Source: Ornithinimicrobium laminariae (GTDB lineage: Bacteria; Actinomycetota; Actinomycetes; Actinomycetales; Dermatophilaceae). From it: a DNA stretch of 64,000 nt. Shown piece after piece: positions 36,691 through 44,165 of the stretch. The notes under the pieces are model-generated. The model saw only the letters and a list, made by a program, of their open reading frames with translations, did no database searches and was not told where the DNA came from. The position numbers and the translations under genes are program-made. Location: assembly GCF_019457945.1 (NCBI RefSeq), contig NZ_JAHZSU010000001.1:327441-391440 (forward strand), in the 5' to 3' direction. Numbering within the stretch: the first letter of the stretch is position 1; each line of letters begins with the position of its first letter.

Positions 36691-37502
36691 AGTTTCGGGT
36701 ACCACGTTCCCAGGATCGAGAACGAATGGCGGTACTGATGTTGGTTGCCAACGAAGAAATGGACATCTTTCCCGGGATCCATCATTGCTTCCCACTTCGC
36801 CAGCAGACGACCGGCTAACTCACTCTCAGGATAACGCCGTCGCCACTGGTAAGCCGCGGCTCCAACTTCCCAATCAATGATGGTCTGGTTGTGCCCCAAA
36901 CACCCACCCTCCAAACACTTATATCTCGCCCTGATTTGGTACGGCGCAGGCTCCAAAGGAGTCTTAACCGCCCCATCGCTGAAGAGATCCGGCGCAGCAG
37001 CCGCGTCAACCTTCGACTGCTGAGGCTTAGTCCACTCTTTGCCATCCTGGATGCTCAATCGAACATCAACTGGCTTAATTAGGCCCAACGACGGTGCGGG
37101 CTTATTCATTGGAGTTGCCCTGTTGATGGCAACCAATTCACACGTCGATGTCTCCCCAACAAGATTACCAAGTAGCTGCCGGCGCGCCTTCCAGTTCCCA
37201 GAGGGCTTGACTACCTCCCCAAGGGTGATCTTCTCGTTGTTAGGCTGGTGCGACTCGGGGCGGGGGTCCTTCGACCCACGCTTACGCAACGGCACGTCGA
37301 TGACTTGGTACTTCTTGAACTCGTAGTCAAACTCCTTGGTCCTGAAGGGGATGGGATACAACCTCACCCACTCAGGCAAAGGCGTGTCTAAACGGACCCC
37401 AGCCACACAAACGGTCTCCTTGTGGCGAACCGACGGAGTGGGATACGTCTTTACCGTCACTAGAACCCTGGCATCAAACCAGTCATGCGTCGAGCCCGTC
37501 AT
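36687..37502 (-). CDS. Conserved cargo protein of unknown function with a C-x4-C-x2-H motif
   Basis: 271 residues. The N-terminal part reads VKTYPTPSVRHKETVCVAGV, then PEWVRLYPIPFRTKEFDYEFKKYQVIDV and KDPRPESHQ. The C-terminal part has a putative zinc site (C196, C201, H204 in KCLEGGCLGH), then IIDWEVG and a closing KDVHFFVGNQHQYRHSFSILGTWYP. I recognise the WVRLYPIPFR and DPRPES pattern from uncharacterised bacterial proteins but cannot name a function. It converges tail-to-tail with the DUF488 gene and is bounded by the late terminator at 37707. Its leader DNA is visibly more A/T-rich than the phage genes. Confidence 0.75.
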   Translation of the reverse strand: MTGSTHDWFDARVLVTVKTYPTPSVRHKETVCVAGVRLDTPLPEWVRLYPIPFRTKEFDYEFKKYQVIDVPLRKRGSKDPRPESHQPNNEKITLGEVVKPSGNWKARRQLLGNLVGETSTCELVAINRATPMNKPAPSLGLIKPVDVRLSIQDGKEWTKPQQSKVDAAAAPDLFSDGAVKTPLEPAPYQIRARYKCLEGGCLGHNQTIIDWEVGAAAYQWRRRYPESELAGRLLAKWEAMMDPGKDVHFFVGNQHQYRHSFSILGTWYPKL

Positions 37503-37706
37503 CGGGCTAACTCTTTTACGTGCGCTGCAGTCATCGAAGTTACCTCGTCACCAATCGATTCGGAGTCAGTTCTGAGGAACCTACCACCGACGAGTTGTCA
37601 GAGACTTCGAGAGAGTGATGATCCTGATAGCAGCTTTGGTGGACGGCTGCGGTCGGTTATAAGTACCACTACGTGCGTTACCCCCCAAATTTGTTTTAGA
37701 ACGCAG
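37503..37706. other. Non-coding leader of the cargo gene
   Basis: About 200 bp without a credible reading frame, comparatively A/T-rich, between the cargo start and the late-operon terminator. It should contain the leftward promoter for 36687-37502; no clear -35/-10 pair is certain. Confidence 0.4.
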
Positions 37707-37753
37707 AAAAGAACCCCTGCACCACCCGATAAGGGTGGTGCAGGGGTTCTTTT
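37707..37753. terminator. Terminator of the prophage late operon
   Basis: A very strong hairpin, AAAAGAACCCCTGCACCACCC with its exact complement and a 5-nt loop, lies downstream of the last late gene on the minus strand. It is flanked by A/T runs so it works both ways and insulates the cargo region from late transcription. Confidence 0.92.
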
Positions 37754-37809
37754 CAGGGCCTCGCTGCCATTCGGCCTACTAGACCGCGCCCACGAGGCCG
37801 GGACGGGAG

Positions 37810-38373
37810 CTAGCCGGCTAGTCCGTCGCCGTCCACGTCGTAGTGCCGGCCGAGCTGGGAGAAACCTTCGGCCGGCGTGGTCTTAGGCTGCTGCCAGAAC
37901 GCCACTCCGACGGTCGCAAAACCGACCAGGGAAGCGATCTGCTCCGTGGAGACCTCAACACCAAAGAGGACCGCGAAAGCCGCAGCGGCCTTGATGAGCG
38001 CTGAGACAGCAGCGAGGCCACGTTCACTCGTGAAGTACGCCACCGCGACCCCAAACAGCGCAGCGACAACACCCATTGCGAGCGCCGTGTTCTCAGTCGT
38101 GAGACCGGGCAGCCCAAACAAGATCGCGGCCTGTGCGGCTGCTTCGAGGATGGCCAGCCACATCACCGGCTGACGTCCGAAGAACCGGACCGTGGCGCCC
38201 TCGACCTCTACTGGTTGCGCCCATACCTGCGGCAGTAATTTTCCCTCGATCGTCGCGTCACCATCGTTGATGACGGGATAGGCATCTTGGCCGGCTTCGG
38301 CCTCGGCCACTTCTACCGTGGTGAAGCCCTCTGCCGGCTCGTCAATGAGGTCGTGTTCTGTGGTGGTGGACAT
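37810..38373 (-). CDS. Holin-like membrane protein
   Basis: 187 residues with an acidic N-terminal ~65 residues, then three hydrophobic stretches (VMWLAILEAAAQAAILFGLPGL, ALAMGVVAALFGVAVAYFT, AVSALIKAAAAFAVLFGVEV) and a short C-terminal tail ending DVDGDGLAG. It lies immediately downstream of the endolysin with AAGGAGAA before the ATG. Position and topology suggest a holin, but families of holins are diverse and no specific motif proves it. Confidence 0.6.
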   Translation of the reverse strand: MSTTTEHDLIDEPAEGFTTVEVAEAEAGQDAYPVINDGDATIEGKLLPQVWAQPVEVEGATVRFFGRQPVMWLAILEAAAQAAILFGLPGLTTENTALAMGVVAALFGVAVAYFTSERGLAAVSALIKAAAAFAVLFGVEVSTEQIASLVGFATVGVAFWQQPKTTPAEGFSQLGRHYDVDGDGLAG

Positions 38374-38438
38374 GGTTCTCCTTAATGGGTTGTGCGGGTC
38401 ATTTGGGCGGGGTGCTGCGTGGTTCTGCAGGCTGGGGC

Positions 38439-39926
38439 TCAGAGGCCCGCGGCAGACCGAGCTTGGATGAGTTGGTCGTCCGGGACGACTGCCTGGCCAC
38501 CGACACGAACCACCTCAAGCGGTTTGAGCCGGGCGATCTCGGCCGCGATCACTGCCGGCAGTGCCTGGCCGGGGCTGGCGACAGGGAAGATGGCGCCGGG
38601 CAGCCGAGTGGCGATCGCAGCGTCGATCGTCGCGTCCCGGCCCACTAGATAGACACCTTCGGTGCCTTCCGGGAAGGCAGCCTTCGAAACCTGCACTGCG
38701 GTGTCGTGGCGAGTAGCACCCCCCAGGGTCGCTTCATTCAGCATGCGCAGATCCTTTTCAAAGAGTGCCGTTGTCTTCGGGCCGACCACACCGAGGCCCT
38801 GCAGCCCGTTGGCCTTCTGGTAGGCACTGACGCCCGTGGTGGTCTTCCGTAGCCCGTGTGCCGCCAGCACGCGCCCTGCGTCAGCAGAGAGCGCTGGGGC
38901 AGCCGGGGCCTGAGGGGTCGCCGGTTCAGGGGTCGGCGCCGGTGCCGGCGCGGGATCCAAAGCCGGGGGTTTGAACTTCGACAACACCTTGGTACTAACA
39001 AAACGATCACGGCCAATGCGCACCCACGACCCATTTAGTAGCCCGGTGACTTTGGTACCACGCTCCAGCGAGTCAACAACCTTGCTGGCAGCGCTTGCGG
39101 TCGCGCGGACGTTCGCGGCAGCGTCGGCCGAGACATACCGGGTCACCACCGGGATAGCAGAGATCTTCGAGGACGACAAAACACCGGCACCGACATACTG
39201 GCCATCACCGATTTTGAGCCAACCATTCTGCAGGGTGCCCGTCAGCTTGCGGCCGCGAGAGCGGACCGTCACCACCTTGTAGTTAGTGCCGGGCCCAGAG
39301 CGCACATTGGCCGTGTAGTCAGCGCTGACATAACGAGTGACCTTCGACGGTGCCGCCTTGACGTAAATGGCGTTGTACGCCTTCGCCGCAGCAGCCCAAT
39401 CAGGCCGGTACACGCCCACCACATAATCAATCGTGCGCTCGTGATAGTGCACACCAATGTCAGAGGTCCCACGGCCAGGCCGGGGCAGGTTGCCATCAAG
39501 CGTGATAGCGATACGACCCTCCACTTTCCACCGCACAAAGATGCCCACATGGTTGGTGGCGTTGGCCTGGCGACCGGGCAGTTTCAGCAGGAAGTAGTCG
39601 CCCGGCTCGGCGTTCGCGAACCCGACGTGACGGTTGTTGCTGCGGAACCAGTCGCGCTGCAGCCACGTCGCGGCGTAGCCCACAGGGAGACCACCCTGCA
39701 AGCCAACCGCGGCACGGCCGGCAGTTTGCCCCAGCGCTTTATCAACGCCCCAAGACAGGAAGCGGTTGCACCAGTACCCCTGCCACGTGCCCCACTTCGT
39801 GCGCCAGTTAGCACCTGAACCAAACTTGCTCCAGTTGTAGTTCCCCGACGTGTAGCCACGCTGACTCAACAGGTGCTTCATCACCAGGTCGCGTGCGCTG
39901 GCTGCAGTTAAAGCCTTTGTTGCCAT
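38439..39926 (-). CDS. Endolysin: CHAP peptidase, two SH3-like domains, PG-binding and CWB2 repeat
   Basis: A 495-residue lysin. The CHAP domain has C53 (YWCNRFLSWG), H126 (TNHVGIF) and DGN at 144-146. Two bacterial SH3-like repeats follow, each opening TRYVSAD..ANVR (about 197-255 and 262-318), then a Pro/Ala linker (320-345), a PG_binding_1-like segment (AYQKANGL..LGVVGPKT, 350-395) and one cell-wall-binding type-2 repeat (LGGATRHDTAVQVSKAAFP, 401-490). ATG 39926 has GAGGAG 9 nt upstream. The same frame continues upstream without a stop into the amidase C-terminal coding region, so a longer product is conceivable. Confidence 0.88.
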   Translation of the reverse strand: MATKALTAASARDLVMKHLLSQRGYTSGNYNWSKFGSGANWRTKWGTWQGYWCNRFLSWGVDKALGQTAGRAAVGLQGGLPVGYAATWLQRDWFRSNNRHVGFANAEPGDYFLLKLPGRQANATNHVGIFVRWKVEGRIAITLDGNLPRPGRGTSDIGVHYHERTIDYVVGVYRPDWAAAAKAYNAIYVKAAPSKVTRYVSADYTANVRSGPGTNYKVVTVRSRGRKLTGTLQNGWLKIGDGQYVGAGVLSSSKISAIPVVTRYVSADAAANVRATASAASKVVDSLERGTKVTGLLNGSWVRIGRDRFVSTKVLSKFKPPALDPAPAPAPTPEPATPQAPAAPALSADAGRVLAAHGLRKTTTGVSAYQKANGLQGLGVVGPKTTALFEKDLRMLNEATLGGATRHDTAVQVSKAAFPEGTEGVYLVGRDATIDAAIATRLPGAIFPVASPGQALPAVIAAEIARLKPLEVVRVGGQAVVPDDQLIQARSAAGL

Positions 39927-40446
39927 GCTCTCGTCTCCTCGCTCAGAGCCCTGGCCATCAGCCAGGGCCCGAATTGTCGTTATGTGTGCGTAAGCCGCAT
40001 CACCAGGGCAAGCCGTCGCAAAGGAATCCCGGTGGCCAACCAACACAGCGCCCGGATCCACAAACCCGCGGCGCTTCACCTCAGCTATGAGCCACGCAGC
40101 AGACTCCACCTGCGCAAACGTCGGCTCCTCATCCTCGAAAGTGCCAACCAAACAGATCGCGGCCTTCGAAGATCCGGCCAGAAGGAGACACCAGCCACGT
40201 GTAAGAGACTCCGGCATCGGTTCCATACATGTACTCGCCGTCGTCCTGCAGCGGACCACGGAACCGCTCCCACCCCACGCGCTCCAAGAACAGGATTTGC
40301 TCAACGTCCTCAACTAGCGACGCAGCCTGCGACAAGGTGCGGGTGTCGCTGTGATGCAAATGCAGCGTCGTCACCGGCACCGGTCGGTCCGACCACCCAT
40401 CACCACGGACAGCACCCCACTCCTCACGCAGAATTATTTGCGGCAT
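39927..40446 (-). pseudogene. N-acetylmuramoyl-L-alanine amidase, disrupted by deletion/frameshift
   Basis: Starts MPQIILREEWGAVRG at 40446 with GGAGGT before it and has the Amidase_2 landmarks LHLHHSD and YTWLVSPSGRIFEGR (residues 81-96), then stops at 40129. A second frame, +1 relative, carries the family's next strand AAICLVGTFEDEEPT and the zinc-site end VGHRDSFATACPGD, and runs on into the endolysin frame. The two pieces overlap at the same bases near 40160-40180, so the usual ~15-residue loop between them is missing. A deletion with frame change best explains this; a sequencing error alone would not. Confidence 0.75.
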
Positions 40447-40592
40447 ACATGACCTCCTTCGGGCCTATACCGGCGCCGAGCACCAGCCACGCACAGAGCG
40501 CACCGGGCCAGGTTGACCACGGCAGCGATCGACACCAGCCCCGCTACTGCCGCGAGCGCTACCTGGGCCATCCCGCACTGGTCTTCGTCCAT
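40434..40592 (-). CDS. 52-residue small membrane protein
   Basis: MDEDQCGMAQVALAAVAGLV, then one hydrophobic segment continuing ...SIAAVVNLARCALCVAGA and a basic RRRYRPEGGH tail. The Shine-Dalgarno AAAAGGAGG is 7 nt from the ATG, and the gene overlaps the amidase start by 13 nt. One membrane span and the lysis-cassette position suggest a holin, antiholin or spanin-like role, unproven. Confidence 0.6.
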   Translation of the reverse strand: MDEDQCGMAQVALAAVAGLVSIAAVVNLARCALCVAGARRRYRPEGGHVCRK

Positions 40593-40621
40593 TCGGTGCG
40601 CCTCCTTTTAGGCAGAGATAA

Positions 40622-40645
40622 ACCCTCACGTTCAGACGTGAGGGT
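40622..40645 (-). terminator. Hairpin in the lysis region
   Basis: A 10-bp perfect stem (ACCCTCACGT/ACGTGAGGGT) with a 4-nt loop lies between the 101-residue membrane protein and the 52-residue one. Possible partial terminator or processing site. Confidence 0.6.
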
Positions 40646-40664
40646 GGGGTTTGCTGCGCGAATC

Positions 40665-40970
40665 TCAGGCCAGGTTCTGACGGCCGGCCTTGATGATTTT
40701 GTCGGGGTCTTCACCAGCCCGCAGGAGGTAGTCGCGCAGGATGCGACGGTCTATCTCGCATCCTGTGGCACGGTCTTGGAAGTGCGTCACCGCGTCGAAA
40801 GGGATGGTCTGGCCCTGAGTGATTTCTTGCTTCGCCGGGGCAGCCTTTGCGCGGGTTTTGTCTGATCGTTCGAGGTACCACCTGATGCCACTACCCACCG
40901 CGAGCAGCAGAGGCAACACAAAAAAGACCGACCAAAGAAGCCACGGCTCAGACGAAGGGGACAAGGCCAT
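40665..40970 (-). CDS. Small membrane protein, one transmembrane segment
   Basis: 101 residues: N-terminal span PWLLWSVFFVLPLLLAVGSGI, then a charged cytoplasmic part ending DAVTHFQDRATGCEIDRRILRDYLLRAGEDPDKIIKAGRQNLA. GGAG 7 nt before the ATG. It is one of four consecutive small membrane proteins between the tail genes and the lysins. Could be holin-related, with no family assignment. Confidence 0.65.
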   Translation of the reverse strand: MALSPSSEPWLLWSVFFVLPLLLAVGSGIRWYLERSDKTRAKAAPAKQEITQGQTIPFDAVTHFQDRATGCEIDRRILRDYLLRAGEDPDKIIKAGRQNLA

Positions 40971-40984
40971 TGTGTTGCTCCTGC

Positions 40985-41473
40985 CTATGTTGGTCGGTCA
41001 GCCTTGGCCAGTGGTGCTGGCGCGGCTTTCGCGTCCGCTGCAAGAGCTCGTCGCATCCCCTTCTGGTCAGCAAAGATTTGAATGAGTCGCCCGCCGGCAC
41101 CCAACGTGATCGCCCACGAGAGCGTGCTGGCCGTCGCGGCCTGAGACCACGGGTACGCCGACAGTGACGCGGCGTACGCTCCGGCGGTGACAACCAGTCC
41201 GCAGCAGCCCGCGGACTCCACCCACATTGCTTCGCGAGGTATCGGGGTGCGTGGGGCTGCGAGCGCACCAGTGAGTGCGCAGAGTGCTGCCTGCGCGTAG
41301 AGGACGGACCAGAGCGCGATGGCTTCTGGGCCGGCTATTTCTGTAAGCGCTTCGTGCCTGGCGATGTCGAGGGTGTGCTGCACGCCGAGTGCGAGCAGCA
41401 TCCCGTATGTCACGACGACGAACGCGTGGCTCGATGAGGTCAGGGTGAAGGGCCGTTTGGGTTGGCGGGGCAC
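40985..41473 (-). CDS. Phage membrane protein, four predicted spans
   Basis: 162 residues with four hydrophobic stretches (AFVVVTYGMLLALGV, LWSVLYAQAALCALTGALAA, CGLVVTAGAYAASLS, STLSWAITLGAGGRLIQIFA) and an Ala/Lys-rich C-terminus. GTG start with AAAGGGGTG upstream, 6 bp after the previous stop. Topology resembles its upstream neighbour, and the two may form a pair. Function unknown. Confidence 0.7.
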   Translation of the reverse strand: MPRQPKRPFTLTSSSHAFVVVTYGMLLALGVQHTLDIARHEALTEIAGPEAIALWSVLYAQAALCALTGALAAPRTPIPREAMWVESAGCCGLVVTAGAYAASLSAYPWSQAATASTLSWAITLGAGGRLIQIFADQKGMRRALAADAKAAPAPLAKADRPT

Positions 41474-41479
41474 TAGGCG

Positions 41480-41920
41480 TCACCCCTTTTGTCGGTGTTC
41501 GTTGACGCTTTCGCCGGCATACATGAAAGAAAGCCCGCAGCAAGTCCACGCCACCGCTGAATAGACAATCCCGGCCGAGGGCACTGCCCCGGTAGGGACA
41601 GCAATCACGATCGCCATGCCCCAGGCTGCGACGATGAGACCTAGCCCGAGAGCGCCGAGCCATGCCACATCGCGGGCGACGAGGATTGTCAGTGCCCACG
41701 CGGTGGAGGTGAGGATCACAGCGATTCCCCAAACTGGTGCAGCGGCCCAGGCCAGAGCCACACGAAAACTGCCCACGTCATAGGCACTCGGCGCTACCAC
41801 CATCGTGATACCACTGAGCAGGGCAGAGACGATGATGACGCCAGCCACGAATTCAGGGATGTGATTGCGCCGGAACGTGGCCGTGAGGATCTGGGCGCGC
41901 TTCGTGAGCGACTGAGTCAT
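41480..41920 (-). CDS. Phage membrane protein, four predicted spans
   Basis: About 146 residues: FVAGVIIVSALLSGITMVV, VALAWAAAPVWGIAVILTSTAW, LGALGLGLIVAAWGMAIVIAV and AGIVYSAVAWTCCGLSFMYAG. The ATG at 41920 has AAGGAGGT at ideal spacing; the frame extends to 41944 but lacks a site there. Lies between the tail-tip deacetylase-like gene and the second membrane protein. Function unknown. Confidence 0.7.
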   Translation of the reverse strand: MTQSLTKRAQILTATFRRNHIPEFVAGVIIVSALLSGITMVVAPSAYDVGSFRVALAWAAAPVWGIAVILTSTAWALTILVARDVAWLGALGLGLIVAAWGMAIVIAVPTGAVPSAGIVYSAVAWTCCGLSFMYAGESVNEHRQKG

Positions 41921-41944
41921 TGAGTGACCTCCTTGTGGGCTCAT

Positions 41945-43270
41945 CTACACGGCCCTCCATTTCACGTTGTCCGCAAACAGGCGACCACCCGACACGTTCT
42001 TGTAGACCCACAATGAGATGACCCGGTTGTTTCGGTCGATGACGTGCGTCGAGACATGCCGAGTCGGTGCTGCCTGCCTGGTAGGGATCGTGATCGTTTT
42101 GTCAAGCACGGACCCGTTGTCACGCAGCTTGATTCTGGCTTCACCGTCAGCCCCACCAACGTTGGTGTACCACCACAGGTCCACGCTGAGCTCATACACC
42201 GCGCCCGCGTTCTCAGCCGGCACGGTCACCGCCTGCCTAATCCAGTCGCCCTCAACGGTGGTCGAGGGCGTATTGGATAAGTTGTTTGGAGATGAGCCTT
42301 GCAAAGACCACGAGCCCGAATGGGTCCACCCAGTAAAGCCTGTGCCGACAGCGCTAAAGTCACCGTTAGTTACCACGTCAAGCCGGTGTGTGGAGCTCTT
42401 ATCAGCCAAGGCCATGCCACTCATCGTGAGCGGCATCAACCGTCCAGCGTCACGCTCCTGCGCGATGAACTGCAGCAGCAGCCGGTAGTCGCTGGCGGAC
42501 ATATAGTCCCCGCCTTTGCCTACGTTGTCAGGGTGCAGCATCAGATTCACGCCGACACCATTGCTCTGAGCCTGCGTGATCTTTGCTTTGGCTTCGGTGT
42601 AAGTCATCTTCTCGATGGTGATATGGCCCAGCCCAACGCTGGGCCTGCCGTCTAGTTCCCAATAGCCAGAGCCCAGATCGCCGTAACTGGACGATGCCGC
42701 GTAGTCCTCGAGCACTAACCGGCCCGCGGGCAGTTCTGTGAACTCGCGTCGGTCACGGACGTAGAAGCCGCCATAACCCTTCTGCCCGTTGGCGTCGGTG
42801 ATGCCGGGTTGGGTCCACATTTCCACGGCACACCCCGGCAGTTGGGCCTTCAGCTCGATGAGTGATGTTTGTATCTCGTCCACAAAGCCCGCCAGATTCG
42901 TCCTGGGGTCGTGCGTGGCTGAGTGAGAGGCAGGCTCCATGCCCAGTTCGAAACACAAGTCTTGCTGGATATCGGCCCACGGCATCGAGTGCTCCGAAGT
43001 GGACACCTCACGTTGCCGGGAGTACAGGGCAAGGGTTGCGGGGATACCAAAGTCGCGGTGTGCGTTGGCCACCGCACCGGGGATCGCGTCGGGATTGTGG
43101 TCTAGGCGGATCGAGACAGCAGCAACACCACCGGTGCCAATGACTGTGCCGTGACGACGCGCGAAAATCTCTGCGTTGGCTCGATGCGCCGCAAAAACGG
43201 GGTCGGGTTTGTTGGTGAGGCAACCCTCCACGAGGGAGTGGGTGCTTCCTGAGCTGTACTGAATGCTCAT
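41945..43270 (-). CDS. Tail-associated polysaccharide deacetylase-like protein with C-terminal carbohydrate-binding module
   Basis: 441 residues. GGVAAVSIRLDHNPDAIPGAVANAHRDFGIPATLAL matches motif 1 of NodB-type carbohydrate esterases with D57. SHSATH gives the H116-x3-H120 metal pair (motif 2). The last ~130 residues (NGDFSAVGTGFTGWTHSGSWSL... NVKWRAV) look like a jelly-roll carbohydrate-binding module. It probably binds and de-acetylates or trims cell-surface polysaccharide during adsorption. The start at 43270 overlaps the upstream fibre gene by ATGA. Longer upstream frame rejected. Confidence 0.8.
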   Translation of the reverse strand: MSIQYSSGSTHSLVEGCLTNKPDPVFAAHRANAEIFARRHGTVIGTGGVAAVSIRLDHNPDAIPGAVANAHRDFGIPATLALYSRQREVSTSEHSMPWADIQQDLCFELGMEPASHSATHDPRTNLAGFVDEIQTSLIELKAQLPGCAVEMWTQPGITDANGQKGYGGFYVRDRREFTELPAGRLVLEDYAASSSYGDLGSGYWELDGRPSVGLGHITIEKMTYTEAKAKITQAQSNGVGVNLMLHPDNVGKGGDYMSASDYRLLLQFIAQERDAGRLMPLTMSGMALADKSSTHRLDVVTNGDFSAVGTGFTGWTHSGSWSLQGSSPNNLSNTPSTTVEGDWIRQAVTVPAENAGAVYELSVDLWWYTNVGGADGEARIKLRDNGSVLDKTITIPTRQAAPTRHVSTHVIDRNNRVISLWVYKNVSGGRLFADNVKWRAV

Positions 43271-44148
43271 GGCTTCAACGCCTCCGGGACGTGCGCCCAG
43301 CGGGTGGGCAACCATGACTGCGCTTCTCGCTCGGCGACGGTGCCACCAAAGAGAATGACAGCGGTCCCCGCTGACACTGACGTAATAGCGGCCCCAGTAA
43401 CGTCCTCGTAGCGGCTCTGGCCCGCGTCCCAAAACGCTGTCAGCGTAAGAATTGCGGGGACGTCGCCCGGCTGTAGCGCGGTGTCAGCCTTAGCGCCCTG
43501 CGCGGACGTGGCGAGCTGCGAGGCGATGGGTATGGAGGGCTTATCTTTTAGGTCCAGGTACGAGCCGGTCGACGCCACAGCAGCTAGATCACCGCTGTTT
43601 GAGCCACCCTCGTGGGTGTGATCCTCAGCCGCCGACTGCAGCGCAGCCCTGGCCGTAGCCGCGCTCTCCTGTTTGATGAGAGCACGACCAAACGTTGTCG
43701 CGTCAAGAAGGTCCCCAACTAGGTGACGGTGCTGTTCCAGTTCGCCACCACCACCTGCAACCAGATCGTTTGCCTGCTGGACGGCCGTTGCCGCAGCGTT
43801 AGCGGCCGCTATGGCCTGAGCCACTGCATTGTTTGCATCCGCGACAGCCTGCTCGGCGGTATCAATAGCATCCATGCGCTCTTGCGCGGTCATGCGCAGA
43901 GCTACCGGTCCACCCGCACGCACATAGGGCTGAGGCACCGTCGTCCGGTAAGCCGGCAGAATCCCCAGCGGCGACGTCGTTAAGTCACCCAACGGTGTGC
44001 CCTGCATATCCGCGACATCCAGCGCGGTTGTGTCCTGCTCCGACGACGTAGCGGTGAGAATCACAGCGACACTCTCAGCAGGTGAACCATCAGCAGGTGA
44101 GAGCACGACCGCGGGGTTAAACGAAAACGGGAAATCTTCAAGAGCCAT
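43267..44148 (-). CDS. Tail fibre/baseplate protein with coiled coil
   Basis: 293 residues. An N-terminal baseplate-like region leads into a long alanine-rich helix (AEQAVADANNAVAQAIAAANAAATAVQQA), predicted trimeric coiled coil, followed by AEDHTHEGG and LAAVASTGSYLDLKDKPSIP, a recurring motif of phage tail fibres. The C-terminus is a small beta domain. Sits between a minor tail protein and the deacetylase-like protein, so it likely forms the receptor-binding complex. Confidence 0.75.
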   Translation of the reverse strand: MALEDFPFSFNPAVVLSPADGSPAESVAVILTATSSEQDTTALDVADMQGTPLGDLTTSPLGILPAYRTTVPQPYVRAGGPVALRMTAQERMDAIDTAEQAVADANNAVAQAIAAANAAATAVQQANDLVAGGGGELEQHRHLVGDLLDATTFGRALIKQESAATARAALQSAAEDHTHEGGSNSGDLAAVASTGSYLDLKDKPSIPIASQLATSAQGAKADTALQPGDVPAILTLTAFWDAGQSRYEDVTGAAITSVSAGTAVILFGGTVAEREAQSWLPTRWAHVPEALKP

Positions 44149-44165
44149 CAGTTTTAATCCTTTTC

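Noticed and set aside
38439..40313. Single 624-residue lysin starting at 40313
   Set aside because: The first ~44 residues are out-of-frame amidase sequence without protein character; ATG 39926 has a proper Shine-Dalgarno and begins a complete CHAP domain.
43271..43432. N-terminal extension of the deacetylase-like protein
   Set aside because: Overlaps the upstream fibre gene, reads as Arg/Trp-rich noise, and the ATGA overlap at 43270 gives a natural start.
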